Positions 16,498-24,243 of a stretch of DNA of 49,858 nucleotides are shown here, in pieces. This DNA is from an uncultured Spartobacteria bacterium (GTDB taxonomy: Bacteria; Verrucomicrobiota; Verrucomicrobiia; Chthoniobacterales; Terrimicrobiaceae): the NCBI GenBank assembly GCA_937960895.1, contig CALCJD010000091.1:1-49858 (forward strand), written 5' to 3'. Numbering within the stretch: position 1 is the first letter of the stretch; every line of letters begins with the position of its first letter. The notes under the pieces were generated by a model. That model saw only the letters and a list, made by a program, of their open reading frames with translations. It was not told the DNA's origin and made no database searches. Both the position numbers and the translations under genes were made by a program.

Positions 16498-17696
16498 ATC
16501 GAATTCTCCAGTTCCCGGAGAAAGCGCGCGTGGTAATCCGCCCAGTTGTTGAGGGCGGCGCGCGCGCGGAGGTCGGAATGACGAACCTCCGCGAGCAGGG
16601 CGGTCAGCCCCTGCAGCTTTTCCATCAGGTCCCTTCGCACCAGCGAGACGGGCGGCAGGCGGCCGGAAAGATCCGGACGCAGGCGCCGGAGAATGGCGTA
16701 TTTCGGGTTTGCCAAAATGTTGGCCATGCGGGCCTTCACTTCGGTGATTTGTTCCTTGAGCAGGGAACAGTAGATGCGCAGCCGGCCGTCGTCGGCCTCC
16801 TTCAGGTGGGAGGCTTCCTCCCCGAACCATTCCGTTTCGATGCGGAGGATCTCCCGCAAATCCCGCGCCGCATGGGCGGCGGTGAGCCGTTTCATCCATT
16901 CCTCCTTGTGCCGCTTCTTTTCCGGATCCGCCTCGCGGTCCGGATGGAGCGCCTTGGCGAGCCGTTTGTAGAGCGCCTTCAGGTCGCGGGTTTTCGCTTC
17001 TTCGTCCTCCCTTTCCCGACAGGTCTTCTCCCGTTGAACCCGGGTCGGCCTGCGGGGAGGTTCGAAATCCGGCTGGACGAAGGCGGTCCCCGCCGCACGG
17101 ACGCGCGCCTGCAGATTTTGACAAAATTCCCCGGGGTCGCCCGCGGCATCCAGGTCGCTCAGATCCAGATCGACGCCGGCCCGGCGCGCCGCATCCTCGA
17201 AATATTCCCGGAGGGCCTCCAGTTCGGCGGCGGTCGATTGCTTTTTGAGCGTCTCCACCTGGGACGGACCCGATTCGGCGGCGATTTTTTCGAGCTCGCG
17301 GATTTCCTCATCCGTCAATCCCACGGGATCCTCCCGCAAATTGGTGACCTGGGCGCTGAGAAGATCGGCCAGCGCGCGGTGCCTGCGGGCCGAAAGCCGG
17401 TATTTCCCGGTGGCCAGGGCCTCCCGCACAAAACGGACCATTTCGAAGTTGGCGCGGTGGATTTTGGCCAGAAGGGGATAAATTTCGGCGACGCACTCGC
17501 GATGCGCCCGGTCGAGTCTGTGGGTTTCCTTTTCCTCCTCCTTCAGGGTCTTCTCGAGGCGTTTCATCAGCCGGTGGAACTCCCGGCGTACCGGGCTGGG
17601 TGTCGCCGGGGACGAAGCGGGGGAGGAAAAAATCCGCGTCCGCGCCGCCGGGGAGGCGGAAGGGGATTCCCGGCCGGTTGGGGTCTGGCTGGACAT
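16494..17696 (-). CDS. Coiled-coil protein with central J domain
   Basis: A 400-residue protein with a DnaJ-type domain. The J domain covers about residues 235-292: helix II 'LKALYKRLAKALHPD' with the intact HPD tripeptide (251-253), needed to stimulate Hsp70 ATPase, and helix III 'KKRHKEEWMKRLTAAHAA'. It is flanked by charged helical or coiled-coil regions (residues 38-170 and 295-400). There is no Gly/Phe region and no zinc finger, so it is a type III J protein, probably recruiting DnaK to one specific partner. It follows the glycosyltransferase by 99 bases as the last gene of a minus-strand run. The partner is unknown. Confidence 0.8.
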   Translation of the reverse strand: MSSQTPTGRESPSASPAARTRIFSSPASSPATPSPVRREFHRLMKRLEKTLKEEEKETHRLDRAHRECVAEIYPLLAKIHRANFEMVRFVREALATGKYRLSARRHRALADLLSAQVTNLREDPVGLTDEEIRELEKIAAESGPSQVETLKKQSTAAELEALREYFEDAARRAGVDLDLSDLDAAGDPGEFCQNLQARVRAAGTAFVQPDFEPPRRPTRVQREKTCREREDEEAKTRDLKALYKRLAKALHPDREADPEKKRHKEEWMKRLTAAHAARDLREILRIETEWFGEEASHLKEADDGRLRIYCSLLKEQITEVKARMANILANPKYAILRRLRPDLSGRLPPVSLVRRDLMEKLQGLTALLAEVRHSDLRARAALNNWADYHARFLRELENSI

Positions 17697-17795
17697 CGGG
17701 GCATCATTGCCGCTTCGGGGGGCACGTCAATGGGGATTGCGCGCCCCGGAAGGTTTTTGATGACCGCCGGCGGTGAGGTCGAAGGAACACCGTGC

Positions 17796-18896
17796 TCAGC
17801 AGGTTTCCTTTTCCAGCAAAAACCGCGCAATTGCATCCGAGGCATCCGGCCGGCTGAGGGAGGCGGCGGCCCGGTGCCAGTCTCTCCACCGGTGTCCGTC
17901 ATCCGCCACGGCGTCCCGTACCGCTTCGGCGATCGCTTCCGGCGAGGTGGCCAGGGTTCCGGCGCCGTTTTCCAGAATGAGCCGGGCATTCCCCTCCTCC
18001 TGCCCCGGCACCACCTGGGTGAGGATCATGGGCGTGCAGGCGGCGAGGGCCTCCTGCACGGTGGCTCCGCCGGCCTTGCTGATGAGCAGGTGATTCTCCG
18101 CCATCATCCGGGGCAGATGCGGCGCCCATCCGAAGATCTCCGGAGCCCGCCCGCCGGCAACGGCCCGCACGCGCTTTTCGAGGGCCCGGTCGCGTCCCAC
18201 GGTGACGGTCAGCTTCACATTCCTGAGATTGAGCAATTCGCGCACAATGGCGGGCGCGCGATGACGGCCGGAATTGATCACGTACAAAACCCTCCAGATG
18301 CCGTCCGCCGGCGGGGTTTTGTGCCGTCCGCCGAGGGTGGCAAACACGCGGGGCACGGGAAACCCGAGGGTGCGGATCTTTTCCCCGGGCACGCCGGCCT
18401 TCCGCAGGACGTCCGCGGTGCCCCCGTTGGCCACCACAAAAACATCGCTGTGGGCCCGGTGCCAGATGGAGTTGACGGTGAGGGAATCGGTGATGATGGT
18501 CACCGTGCGAAACGGCCGGCGCACCCGGCGGCGGGTGATGTGGTCGAGGAGGGGATTGCAGCCGGGATAGACGGAAACCACGGTGTCCGGGCGATGTTCG
18601 TCGAGAAGCTTCTCGAGCAGTCGGGCGGGGCCGCGGCAGAATCCCATGTGGCGTTCGACGAGCGTCGTCCGGTCGAGGATTTCAAAGACCTTTTGCCAGA
18701 GGAGGGGCAGGTGATTGATGACGCCGACGTAGGCGCGGGAGCACAGCCGGTTGAACCAGCCGTAGGCTTCCAGAAACGGGTCGCACACGATCACCTTCGT
18801 CTCCGGCGAAACCGCCGCCAGCGCCTCCCGCAGGTTGCGCGCCGCCGCATTGTGCCCTTCGCCGAAACTGCCGGTGAGGATGAGGACGGTTTTCAC
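17796..18896 (-). CDS. MGDG-synthase/UgtP-like glycosyltransferase (GT28)
   Basis: A 366-residue GT-B glycosyltransferase. The N-terminal domain opens 'VLILTGSFGEGHNAAARNL' and contains 'VSVYPGCNPLLD', typical of MGDG synthases and UgtP-like diacylglycerol glucosyltransferases. The C-terminal domain has the donor motif 'LISKAGGATVQEALAACTP' followed by 'VPGQEEGNA'. Such enzymes make glycolipids from UDP-sugar and diacylglycerol at the cytoplasmic membrane face; MurG is a distant relative. It overlaps the corA stop by four bases (ATGA), so the genes are coupled. Sugar and acceptor specificity are inference. Confidence 0.85.
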   Translation of the reverse strand: MKTVLILTGSFGEGHNAAARNLREALAAVSPETKVIVCDPFLEAYGWFNRLCSRAYVGVINHLPLLWQKVFEILDRTTLVERHMGFCRGPARLLEKLLDEHRPDTVVSVYPGCNPLLDHITRRRVRRPFRTVTIITDSLTVNSIWHRAHSDVFVVANGGTADVLRKAGVPGEKIRTLGFPVPRVFATLGGRHKTPPADGIWRVLYVINSGRHRAPAIVRELLNLRNVKLTVTVGRDRALEKRVRAVAGGRAPEIFGWAPHLPRMMAENHLLISKAGGATVQEALAACTPMILTQVVPGQEEGNARLILENGAGTLATSPEAIAEAVRDAVADDGHRWRDWHRAAASLSRPDASDAIARFLLEKETC

Positions 18897-19963
18897 AGCC
18901 AGTGTTTGCGCTTGAAAAACAGGATCATTCCCCCGGCGATCGCGGCCATCATGCCCAGGCAGAGCAGGTAGCCGTAGGGCCAGTTCAACTCGGGCATGTT
19001 GAGCGGATGCTCGGTGTTGAAGTTCATGCCGTAGAGCCCGGCGATGAAGGTGAGGGGAATGAAGATGCTCGAGATGACGGTCAGGATCCGCATGATCTCA
19101 TTGGTGCGGAATCCGAGGCTCGAAAGATAGACGTCCATGAGTCCCGCGGTGAGTTCACGGAAGTTTTCCAGGATGTCGATGATCTGCGTGGCGTGGTCGT
19201 AGCAGTCGCGAAGGAACACCTGCGTTTCCGCGCTGATCAGGCCCGAGTCGTCCCGCATGAGGGTGCTGAAAATCTCCCGCTGCGGCCACGCCGCGCGGCG
19301 CAACTGCATGAGAAGGCGCTTGTGTTCGTAGAGCCGCCTGAGCGTCTCCCGGGTCGGCTTGCCCAGCAGGTCGTCCTCAATGGCTTCGATGCCGTCGCCC
19401 ACCGTTTCCAGGATGGGGAAAAACTGGTCGACGGTGGCGTCCAGGAGGGCGTAGGCGAGATAGTCGGCCTTCATCCGGCGCGCGTAACCCCGCCCCGAGC
19501 GCAGGCGCGCGCGCACCGCGGCAAAGACATCGTGACCCGATTCCTCCTGAAGCGTCAGGACATAGGAATCCCCGAGAAAGAGGCTGAGCTGTTCCACCGC
19601 GATGCGCCGGTCCGTTTCCGGATAAATCATCTCGCTGATGATGAAGTACTGGTCGTCGTAGCGCTCCACCTTGGGGCGCTGCGTCGTGTTCAGCACGTCC
19701 TCCATGGCCAGCGGATGAATGGAAAAACGCTCGCTCAGCTGGCGCAGCACCTCCACGGTGCCGAGGCCGTCGATGTTGATCCAGTTGACCTTGGCGGGAT
19801 CGTAGCGCGCCATCAGTTCCTCGAAACTGTTGAAGCGGCCTTCGAAGATGGATTCCGCGTCGTATTGGATGAGGGAGATTTCCGACGGGCGGGTGGATTT
19901 CCCTTCGGGGTGCTCCAAGGTCGCGGGCGGTGTGCCGGGCGGATGGTATTTGATCCGGATCAT
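18893..19963 (-). CDS. corA: Magnesium/cobalt transporter CorA
   Basis: A 356-residue CorA channel subunit (homopentamer) for Mg2+ and Co2+ uptake. The large N-terminal cytoplasmic domain is followed by the long stalk helix ('LYEHKRLLMQLRRAAWPQRE'), then two C-terminal membrane helices. The signature 'YGMNF' is at 311-315, after 'FIPLTFIAGL', and the protein ends with the basic 'KRKHWL'. A weak Shine-Dalgarno (AGGA) is visible upstream of the ATG. It sits 21 bases after thiL in a long minus-strand run. Confidence 0.96.
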   Translation of the reverse strand: MIRIKYHPPGTPPATLEHPEGKSTRPSEISLIQYDAESIFEGRFNSFEELMARYDPAKVNWINIDGLGTVEVLRQLSERFSIHPLAMEDVLNTTQRPKVERYDDQYFIISEMIYPETDRRIAVEQLSLFLGDSYVLTLQEESGHDVFAAVRARLRSGRGYARRMKADYLAYALLDATVDQFFPILETVGDGIEAIEDDLLGKPTRETLRRLYEHKRLLMQLRRAAWPQREIFSTLMRDDSGLISAETQVFLRDCYDHATQIIDILENFRELTAGLMDVYLSSLGFRTNEIMRILTVISSIFIPLTFIAGLYGMNFNTEHPLNMPELNWPYGYLLCLGMMAAIAGGMILFFKRKHWL

Positions 19964-19984
19964 CCGGAGTCCTACCTCGCCCTG

Positions 19985-20905
19985 TTAGGCGGAGGCTGGC
20001 AACTTAAAAAAATGATCAAACCCCTGGGGCAGGGCCGACGAGGAGGTGCCGGGTTCCGTGAGGCGGCCGATTTCGGTGAGCCGCACCTTGGGAAACACGC
20101 CCTTCCAGGCACGGGTCAGGCGATCGGTCTGCCGCGGCGGCACGGCCAGGAGAAGTTCGTAATCCTCGCCGTCGGTCAGGGCCCTCTCCACGTCGCACCC
20201 GCGGGTCCTGGGCAGGGCGGAGAAATCGATTTCAAATCCGCACCCGCTGGCCGCCGCCAGGCGCGGCAGGTCGGTGGCCAGTCCGTCGCTCAAATCCATC
20301 ATGGCCCGCACCGCACCGTGGGCGCCCAGCCACCGTCCCTCGGCCACGCGCGGGATGAAGTCCAGGTGCTTCCCCTCGAGGGAGCCGCCCAGGGTGCCGG
20401 TGACAAACAGGCGGTCGCCGGGGCGGCCGCCCGAACGCCGCAGAAGGCGCCCGGGTTCGACGCGTCCGGTCAGGGAAACCGCCACCGCCGTGTGTCCGGC
20501 CCGGGTCGTCTCCCCGCCCACAATGCCCACGCCGAACTTTTTGGCCGCCTTGCCGAGGCCCTTGTAGAATTGTTTCCAGTAGGCCACCCGGACGGTGGAC
20601 GGGGTGAAAACCGTCACCAGCGCGTGCAGCGGTTCGCCGCCCATCGCGCCAATGTCGCTCAGGGCCCGGCAGAGCGCCTTCCAGCCGACGCGTTCCGGTT
20701 CGTGGGTGGGCAGGTAATGGACACCTTCGACCACGCAGTCGGTCTTGAGCAGGAGCAGGTCGCGCGACCCCGGGGATTGCACGACGGCGCAGTCGTCGCC
20801 CGGCCCCGTCAGGACATTGCGTCCCTCGGGCAGACCGGTGAGGATTTCCTTGAGAAAGCGGTCCTCGGTGAGGTGCCCGAGGGTTATTTCGTCAGATCGG
20901 GCCAT
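19985..20905 (-). CDS. thiL: Thiamine-monophosphate kinase
   Basis: 306 residues. ThiL phosphorylates thiamine phosphate to thiamine diphosphate with ATP. Motifs in order: 'LTGPGDDCAVV' (metal binding), 'LLLKTDCVVEGVHY', 'ALSDIGAMGGEPLHALV', 'GIVGGETTRAGHTAVAVSL', and 'MMDLSDGLATDLPRL', the glycine/aspartate nucleotide motif. The frame is open far upstream, but the ATG at 20905 aligns with the usual start and lies 22 bases inside the preceding CPBP gene. No other thi genes are nearby. Confidence 0.95.
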   Translation of the reverse strand: MARSDEITLGHLTEDRFLKEILTGLPEGRNVLTGPGDDCAVVQSPGSRDLLLLKTDCVVEGVHYLPTHEPERVGWKALCRALSDIGAMGGEPLHALVTVFTPSTVRVAYWKQFYKGLGKAAKKFGVGIVGGETTRAGHTAVAVSLTGRVEPGRLLRRSGGRPGDRLFVTGTLGGSLEGKHLDFIPRVAEGRWLGAHGAVRAMMDLSDGLATDLPRLAAASGCGFEIDFSALPRTRGCDVERALTDGEDYELLLAVPPRQTDRLTRAWKGVFPKVRLTEIGRLTEPGTSSSALPQGFDHFFKLPASA

Positions 20906-21660
20906 AGGAGGGCGGTCACCACCGTCACGGTGTTGAAGGTGGCATGCATGAGGATGGGGGCCCAGAGGGAACCGGTTTTTTCGTAGACCAGGACCAGCGC
21001 CACCGCCAGGAGAAAAAGCGGCACCAGCGCGGGAAGATGACCGTGCATTGCGGCGAAAATCAGGGACGTGACGAGAAGGGAAATCCAGCGCCCCGCGTAC
21101 TTTCTCAGGACCCCATGCAGGTATCCGCGAAAGATCACTTCCTCGGCCACCGGCGCCACGGCGACCGCCATCAGGATCATGGGAAGGCGGTCCGCAAAAT
21201 CCCGGGCGCCGCTGAGATATTCCACGGCATCCTGGGGCTCGGGCGAAATGCCGGCGAGATGCATGAGGGCCATCGGCAGAAAAATCACCGGATAGGCCGC
21301 CAGCAGGGAGCCGAGGGCGAACAGAATCCCGCCCGGCCAGTTCTCCCAACGCAGTCCGAAAAGCCGCACCGGATTGCGGTCCCGGCCGATCAACACACCG
21401 AGAATCATCAGGACGATGCAGACGTAGAGGAAGATCGAGAGATGGATGGCATGCGGGGTGATGTCCAGGCGCTTCCCGAAGGTGTCCACGGTCTGGGCGA
21501 CGATGAACACCGTCAGCAACGCCGCAAACGCTGCGTCCACCTTGCCAAAGTCCACCGCCGGCCGCACCGGCGCGGGCAGGCGCAGCGCCATCCGGCCGTA
21601 ATACAACAGGCCGGCCGCGGCAAGGACGCCGAGAATTGCGATTTGAACGACCTGGGGCAC
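20884..21660 (-). CDS. CPBP-family intramembrane metalloprotease
   Basis: About 258 residues, seven or more membrane helices. The three signature motifs of the CAAX protease/bacteriocin-processing family are present: EExxxR in 'APVAEEVIFRGYLHG', FxxxH in 'LIFAAMHGHLPAL' and HxxxN in 'LMHATFNTVTV'. The substrate is unknown; members act in prenyl-protein processing, signalling or toxin immunity. The start is uncertain: the chosen GTG at 21660 overlaps the sppA stop by one base (TAGTG) and places a membrane helix at the N-terminus; an internal Met lies about 30 codons later. It overlaps thiL by 22 bases. Confidence 0.85.
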   Translation of the reverse strand: MPQVVQIAILGVLAAAGLLYYGRMALRLPAPVRPAVDFGKVDAAFAALLTVFIVAQTVDTFGKRLDITPHAIHLSIFLYVCIVLMILGVLIGRDRNPVRLFGLRWENWPGGILFALGSLLAAYPVIFLPMALMHLAGISPEPQDAVEYLSGARDFADRLPMILMAVAVAPVAEEVIFRGYLHGVLRKYAGRWISLLVTSLIFAAMHGHLPALVPLFLLAVALVLVYEKTGSLWAPILMHATFNTVTVVTALLWPDLTK

Positions 21661-22670
21661 TACGGCGCAAAAAACGGCGGCAACAGATAAACCCGTCCGG
21701 GCTGCAGCTTCGGCATGCCTTCGAGCATGTCGATCTTGATTTCCGGGGCCTTGGACGAAACGAACATTCTCAACAGCGAGGACAGGGTGATCACACGCTT
21801 GTAGCGCACCACGCCGGCCTCGGTCGCGCCGGACAGTTCGCGCGCCTTTTGGTAGGCGTCCTCGATGTAACCCAGTTGGTTGACCAAGCCGGCCTCCAGG
21901 GCGTCCGTGCCGCTGAGGATGCGTCCGTCGGCCACGCCCTCGCGGAGCTTTTGTTCGTCCAGGTTGCGCGCCTTGGCGACGATCCCGACAAAGCGGTCGT
22001 AGCTCTGCATGACGAGTCCCTGCACGTACTCCTGTTCCTCCGGGGTCATCTCGCGGGCGCCATTCAGCATGTCCTTGAATTTCCCGCTTTTGAAAATCAC
22101 CGCCTGCAGGCCGATTTTCCCGAAGAGATCGCGGTAGTTCAGGGTGGAAATGATCACGCCGATCGAGCCCGTGAAGGTGGTGGCATTGCACATGATGTAG
22201 CTGCCCCCGCAGGCCGTGTAGTAGGCTCCCGAGGCGCCCAGCGAGTTGAAATACACCACCGAGGGCTTGGTTTTGCTGAAGAGCTGGAGGCTGTTGTAAA
22301 GCACGTCCGAAGCGGTGATCTCCCCGCCGGGGCTGTCCACCGAAATGACCACCGCCTTCACGTCCGGATCCTTCTGGGCCTGCTCAAGCGCCCGCTTGAA
22401 ATCCTGCACCTGGTCATCCCCGAGACCGCCCTCCACCCCATGCGCGATCATGCCCTCCAGCGGAATGACCACGATCTTGCCCTTCCCGGAGGGGGCCGGT
22501 TCGATCACCTCTTCATCGTATTCCTTGACCGGCAGAGTCCGGACCGCGGTCAGGCCCGGACCCTTCGGTCCCTTGGAACCGATCAGGGCCGCGAACAGAA
22601 CCAGGTTCACAAACATGCTCCCGCAGACCGCCAGGAACAGAAAAACGATGACGCATCCAGACTTTTTCAT
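21660..22670 (-). CDS. sppA: Signal peptide peptidase SppA (short form)
   Basis: 336 residues from the ATG at 22670; a GTG at 22733 would add 21 residues ahead of the membrane anchor. The N-terminal helix 'VIVFLFLAVCGSMFVNLVLF' anchors it in the inner membrane facing the periplasm, where it degrades cleaved signal peptides. The S49 fold is clear: 'VVISVDSPGGEITASDVLY', the nucleophile region 'NSLGASGAYYTACGG', 'TFTGSIGVI', and the lysine segment 'IFKSGKFKDMLNGA' supplying the general base. The size matches the short bacillary/archaeal type rather than the 618-residue E. coli enzyme. First gene of the sppA-CPBP-thiL-corA-glycosyltransferase-J-domain run, so two proteases lead this block. Confidence 0.92.
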   Translation of the reverse strand: MKKSGCVIVFLFLAVCGSMFVNLVLFAALIGSKGPKGPGLTAVRTLPVKEYDEEVIEPAPSGKGKIVVIPLEGMIAHGVEGGLGDDQVQDFKRALEQAQKDPDVKAVVISVDSPGGEITASDVLYNSLQLFSKTKPSVVYFNSLGASGAYYTACGGSYIMCNATTFTGSIGVIISTLNYRDLFGKIGLQAVIFKSGKFKDMLNGAREMTPEEQEYVQGLVMQSYDRFVGIVAKARNLDEQKLREGVADGRILSGTDALEAGLVNQLGYIEDAYQKARELSGATEAGVVRYKRVITLSSLLRMFVSSKAPEIKIDMLEGMPKLQPGRVYLLPPFFAP

Positions 22671-22752
22671 CCGCGCGCCGAGCCTGCCCCATTGCCGTCC
22701 ATCCCACAAGGCCGGATTGAGGGGAAAACGCACCCTCCCGCCGGCCCGGGGA

Positions 22753-22817
22753 TGTGAATAACTTGGGAAAAAATCCGCGTTCCCCGGGGGAGTTGTTCAC
22801 GGGAGGTTTGTGAATGA
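22753..22817. repeat. Cluster of DnaA-box-like sequences between sppA and rsmA
   Basis: TGTGAATAA at 22753-22761 is a perfect reverse-complement DnaA box (TTATTCACA). TTGTTCACG (22793-22801) and TGTGAATGA (22809-22817) are one- or two-mismatch copies. The 14-mer ATGTGAATAACTTG (22752-22765) recurs exactly inside the rsmA fusion gene at 23741-23754. No AT-rich unwinding segment or dnaA gene is nearby, so an origin is unlikely; DnaA-responsive regulation or chance are the alternatives. Confidence 0.3.
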
Positions 22818-22842
22818 CCGGAAAATTTCCTATGCCGGGAAC

Positions 22843-24156
22843 ATGACGTTAACCGAAATCCAGCAGGCCCTGGCCCGCCTTGAGACCCGACCGCGACAGA
22901 GTCTCGGCCAGAATTTTTTGCACGATCAAAACCTGGCCCGCTGGATCGTGGCGCAACTCGACCTCCAGCCCGGCGAGCATGTCGTGGAGATCGGACCCGG
23001 ACTCGGCGCCCTCACCGAATACCTGGTGGAATCCGGGTGCCACGTCACCTGCATCGAGAAGGACGGCACCATGGTGCACTGGCTCGGCGAAAAATTTCGC
23101 GGTGCCGACGTGGAACTGTTCCACATGGACGCGCTCAAATTTGACCTGCGAAAACTCTACGGTCGGGGTCCGGTCAAACTCGTCGGCAATCTCCCGTATT
23201 ACGTCTCCACACCGCTCATCGCCAAATACACCTCCGCCCTCTCACCCGCATCAATCCTTGTTCTCACGCTCCAGCACGAGGTGGCGGCGCGTCTTTGCGC
23301 CACACCGGGCACGAAGGATTTCGGCGCCATGAGCGTGTGTTCCGCGCGGCGCTGGGACATCCGCTACGCGCGGAAACTGCCGGCATCGGTGTTTTATCCC
23401 GCGCCCCAGGTTTCTTCCGCGGTCGTGACCATGCGCCGCAAGCCGGCCGGCGTGGTTCCCGCCTGCGACGAGACGCTCTTTGAGTCGCTGGTGCGCCGCG
23501 GTTTCGGTGAGCGCCGCAAACAACTCCGCAAACTGCTGCCCGAATACCGCGCGTCCTGGCCGGAACTTTGCGCCGCCCTCGGGGTTCCCGAGACGGTGCG
23601 CGCCGAGGAACTGACCCTCGCCCAATGGGAAAATCTGGCCCGCCTTGTCCGGCCCGCCCGCGCCCAGAGCGGCGGGGAGTTGTTTGACGTGGTTGACGCC
23701 GGGGACCGGGTGATCGACACCCGGCCGAGGGATGACGTTCATGTGAATAACTTGCGGCATCGCGCCGTGCACATGCTGATTTTCAACTCCGCCGGCGAGC
23801 TTCTTCTCCAGAAACGCTCCATCTGGAAGGACCGCAATCCGGGGCTTTGGGACTCCTCGGCGGCGGGTCATGTCGACGCCGGCGAAACCTACGCCGCGGC
23901 GGCGCAGCGGGAGATTGTCGAGGAGATCGGCATTTCGTGCCCGCTGGAACCCCTCGGACGCCTGCCCTGCTCGGAGTCCACCGGGTGGGAGTTCATCGAA
24001 GTCTTTCGCGGCCGCCACGACGGGCCCTTTCGTCCCGCCCCCCTGGAAATCGAAACGGCCGCCTTTTTCCCGCTCCCCCAGGTGCGCGCCTGGATGGAGC
24101 GGACCCCGGAGGACTTCAGCCCGGTGTTCCGGCAGGTGATGGCGCTGGTCGCCTGA
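22843..24156 (+). CDS. rsmA: Fusion: 16S rRNA dimethyltransferase RsmA + NUDIX domain
   Basis: 437 residues. Residues 1-260 are a complete RsmA/KsgA, which dimethylates two adenosines in the 16S rRNA 3' hairpin: 'RQSLGQNFLHD' (18-28), SAM motif 'VVEIGPGLGAL' (47-57), catalytic NLPYY (116-120), 'SVFYPAPQVSSAVV', and the C-terminal helical lobe with 'RRGFGERRKQLRKLLP'. After a short linker, residues ~275-437 are a NUDIX hydrolase of the IPP-isomerase-like type ('RHRAVHMLIFNSAGELLLQK'), with a perfect NUDIX box at 342-364 ending 'REIVEEIGI'. The join is in frame with no stop. Start chosen at ATG 22843; a GTG at 22810 is possible. The NUDIX substrate is unknown. Confidence 0.93.
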   Translation: MTLTEIQQALARLETRPRQSLGQNFLHDQNLARWIVAQLDLQPGEHVVEIGPGLGALTEYLVESGCHVTCIEKDGTMVHWLGEKFRGADVELFHMDALKFDLRKLYGRGPVKLVGNLPYYVSTPLIAKYTSALSPASILVLTLQHEVAARLCATPGTKDFGAMSVCSARRWDIRYARKLPASVFYPAPQVSSAVVTMRRKPAGVVPACDETLFESLVRRGFGERRKQLRKLLPEYRASWPELCAALGVPETVRAEELTLAQWENLARLVRPARAQSGGELFDVVDAGDRVIDTRPRDDVHVNNLRHRAVHMLIFNSAGELLLQKRSIWKDRNPGLWDSSAAGHVDAGETYAAAAQREIVEEIGISCPLEPLGRLPCSESTGWEFIEVFRGRHDGPFRPAPLEIETAAFFPLPQVRAWMERTPEDFSPVFRQVMALVA

Positions 24157-24243
24157 AAGATCGGACCGATCGGACCCGATCGCGATTCTTGTTGCGCGTG
24201 CGCCCGGCAGGGCAGAGACTGGCCGCTCGGTTACCCATTCATC

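Noticed and set aside
16305..18971. 888-codon plus-strand frame over the J-domain and glycosyltransferase genes
   Set aside because: Spans two genuine opposite genes and their gap; composition is that of a GC shadow.
22753..22817. Chromosome origin
   Set aside because: Only one perfect DnaA box, no AT-rich element, no dnaA/dnaN/gidA genes nearby.
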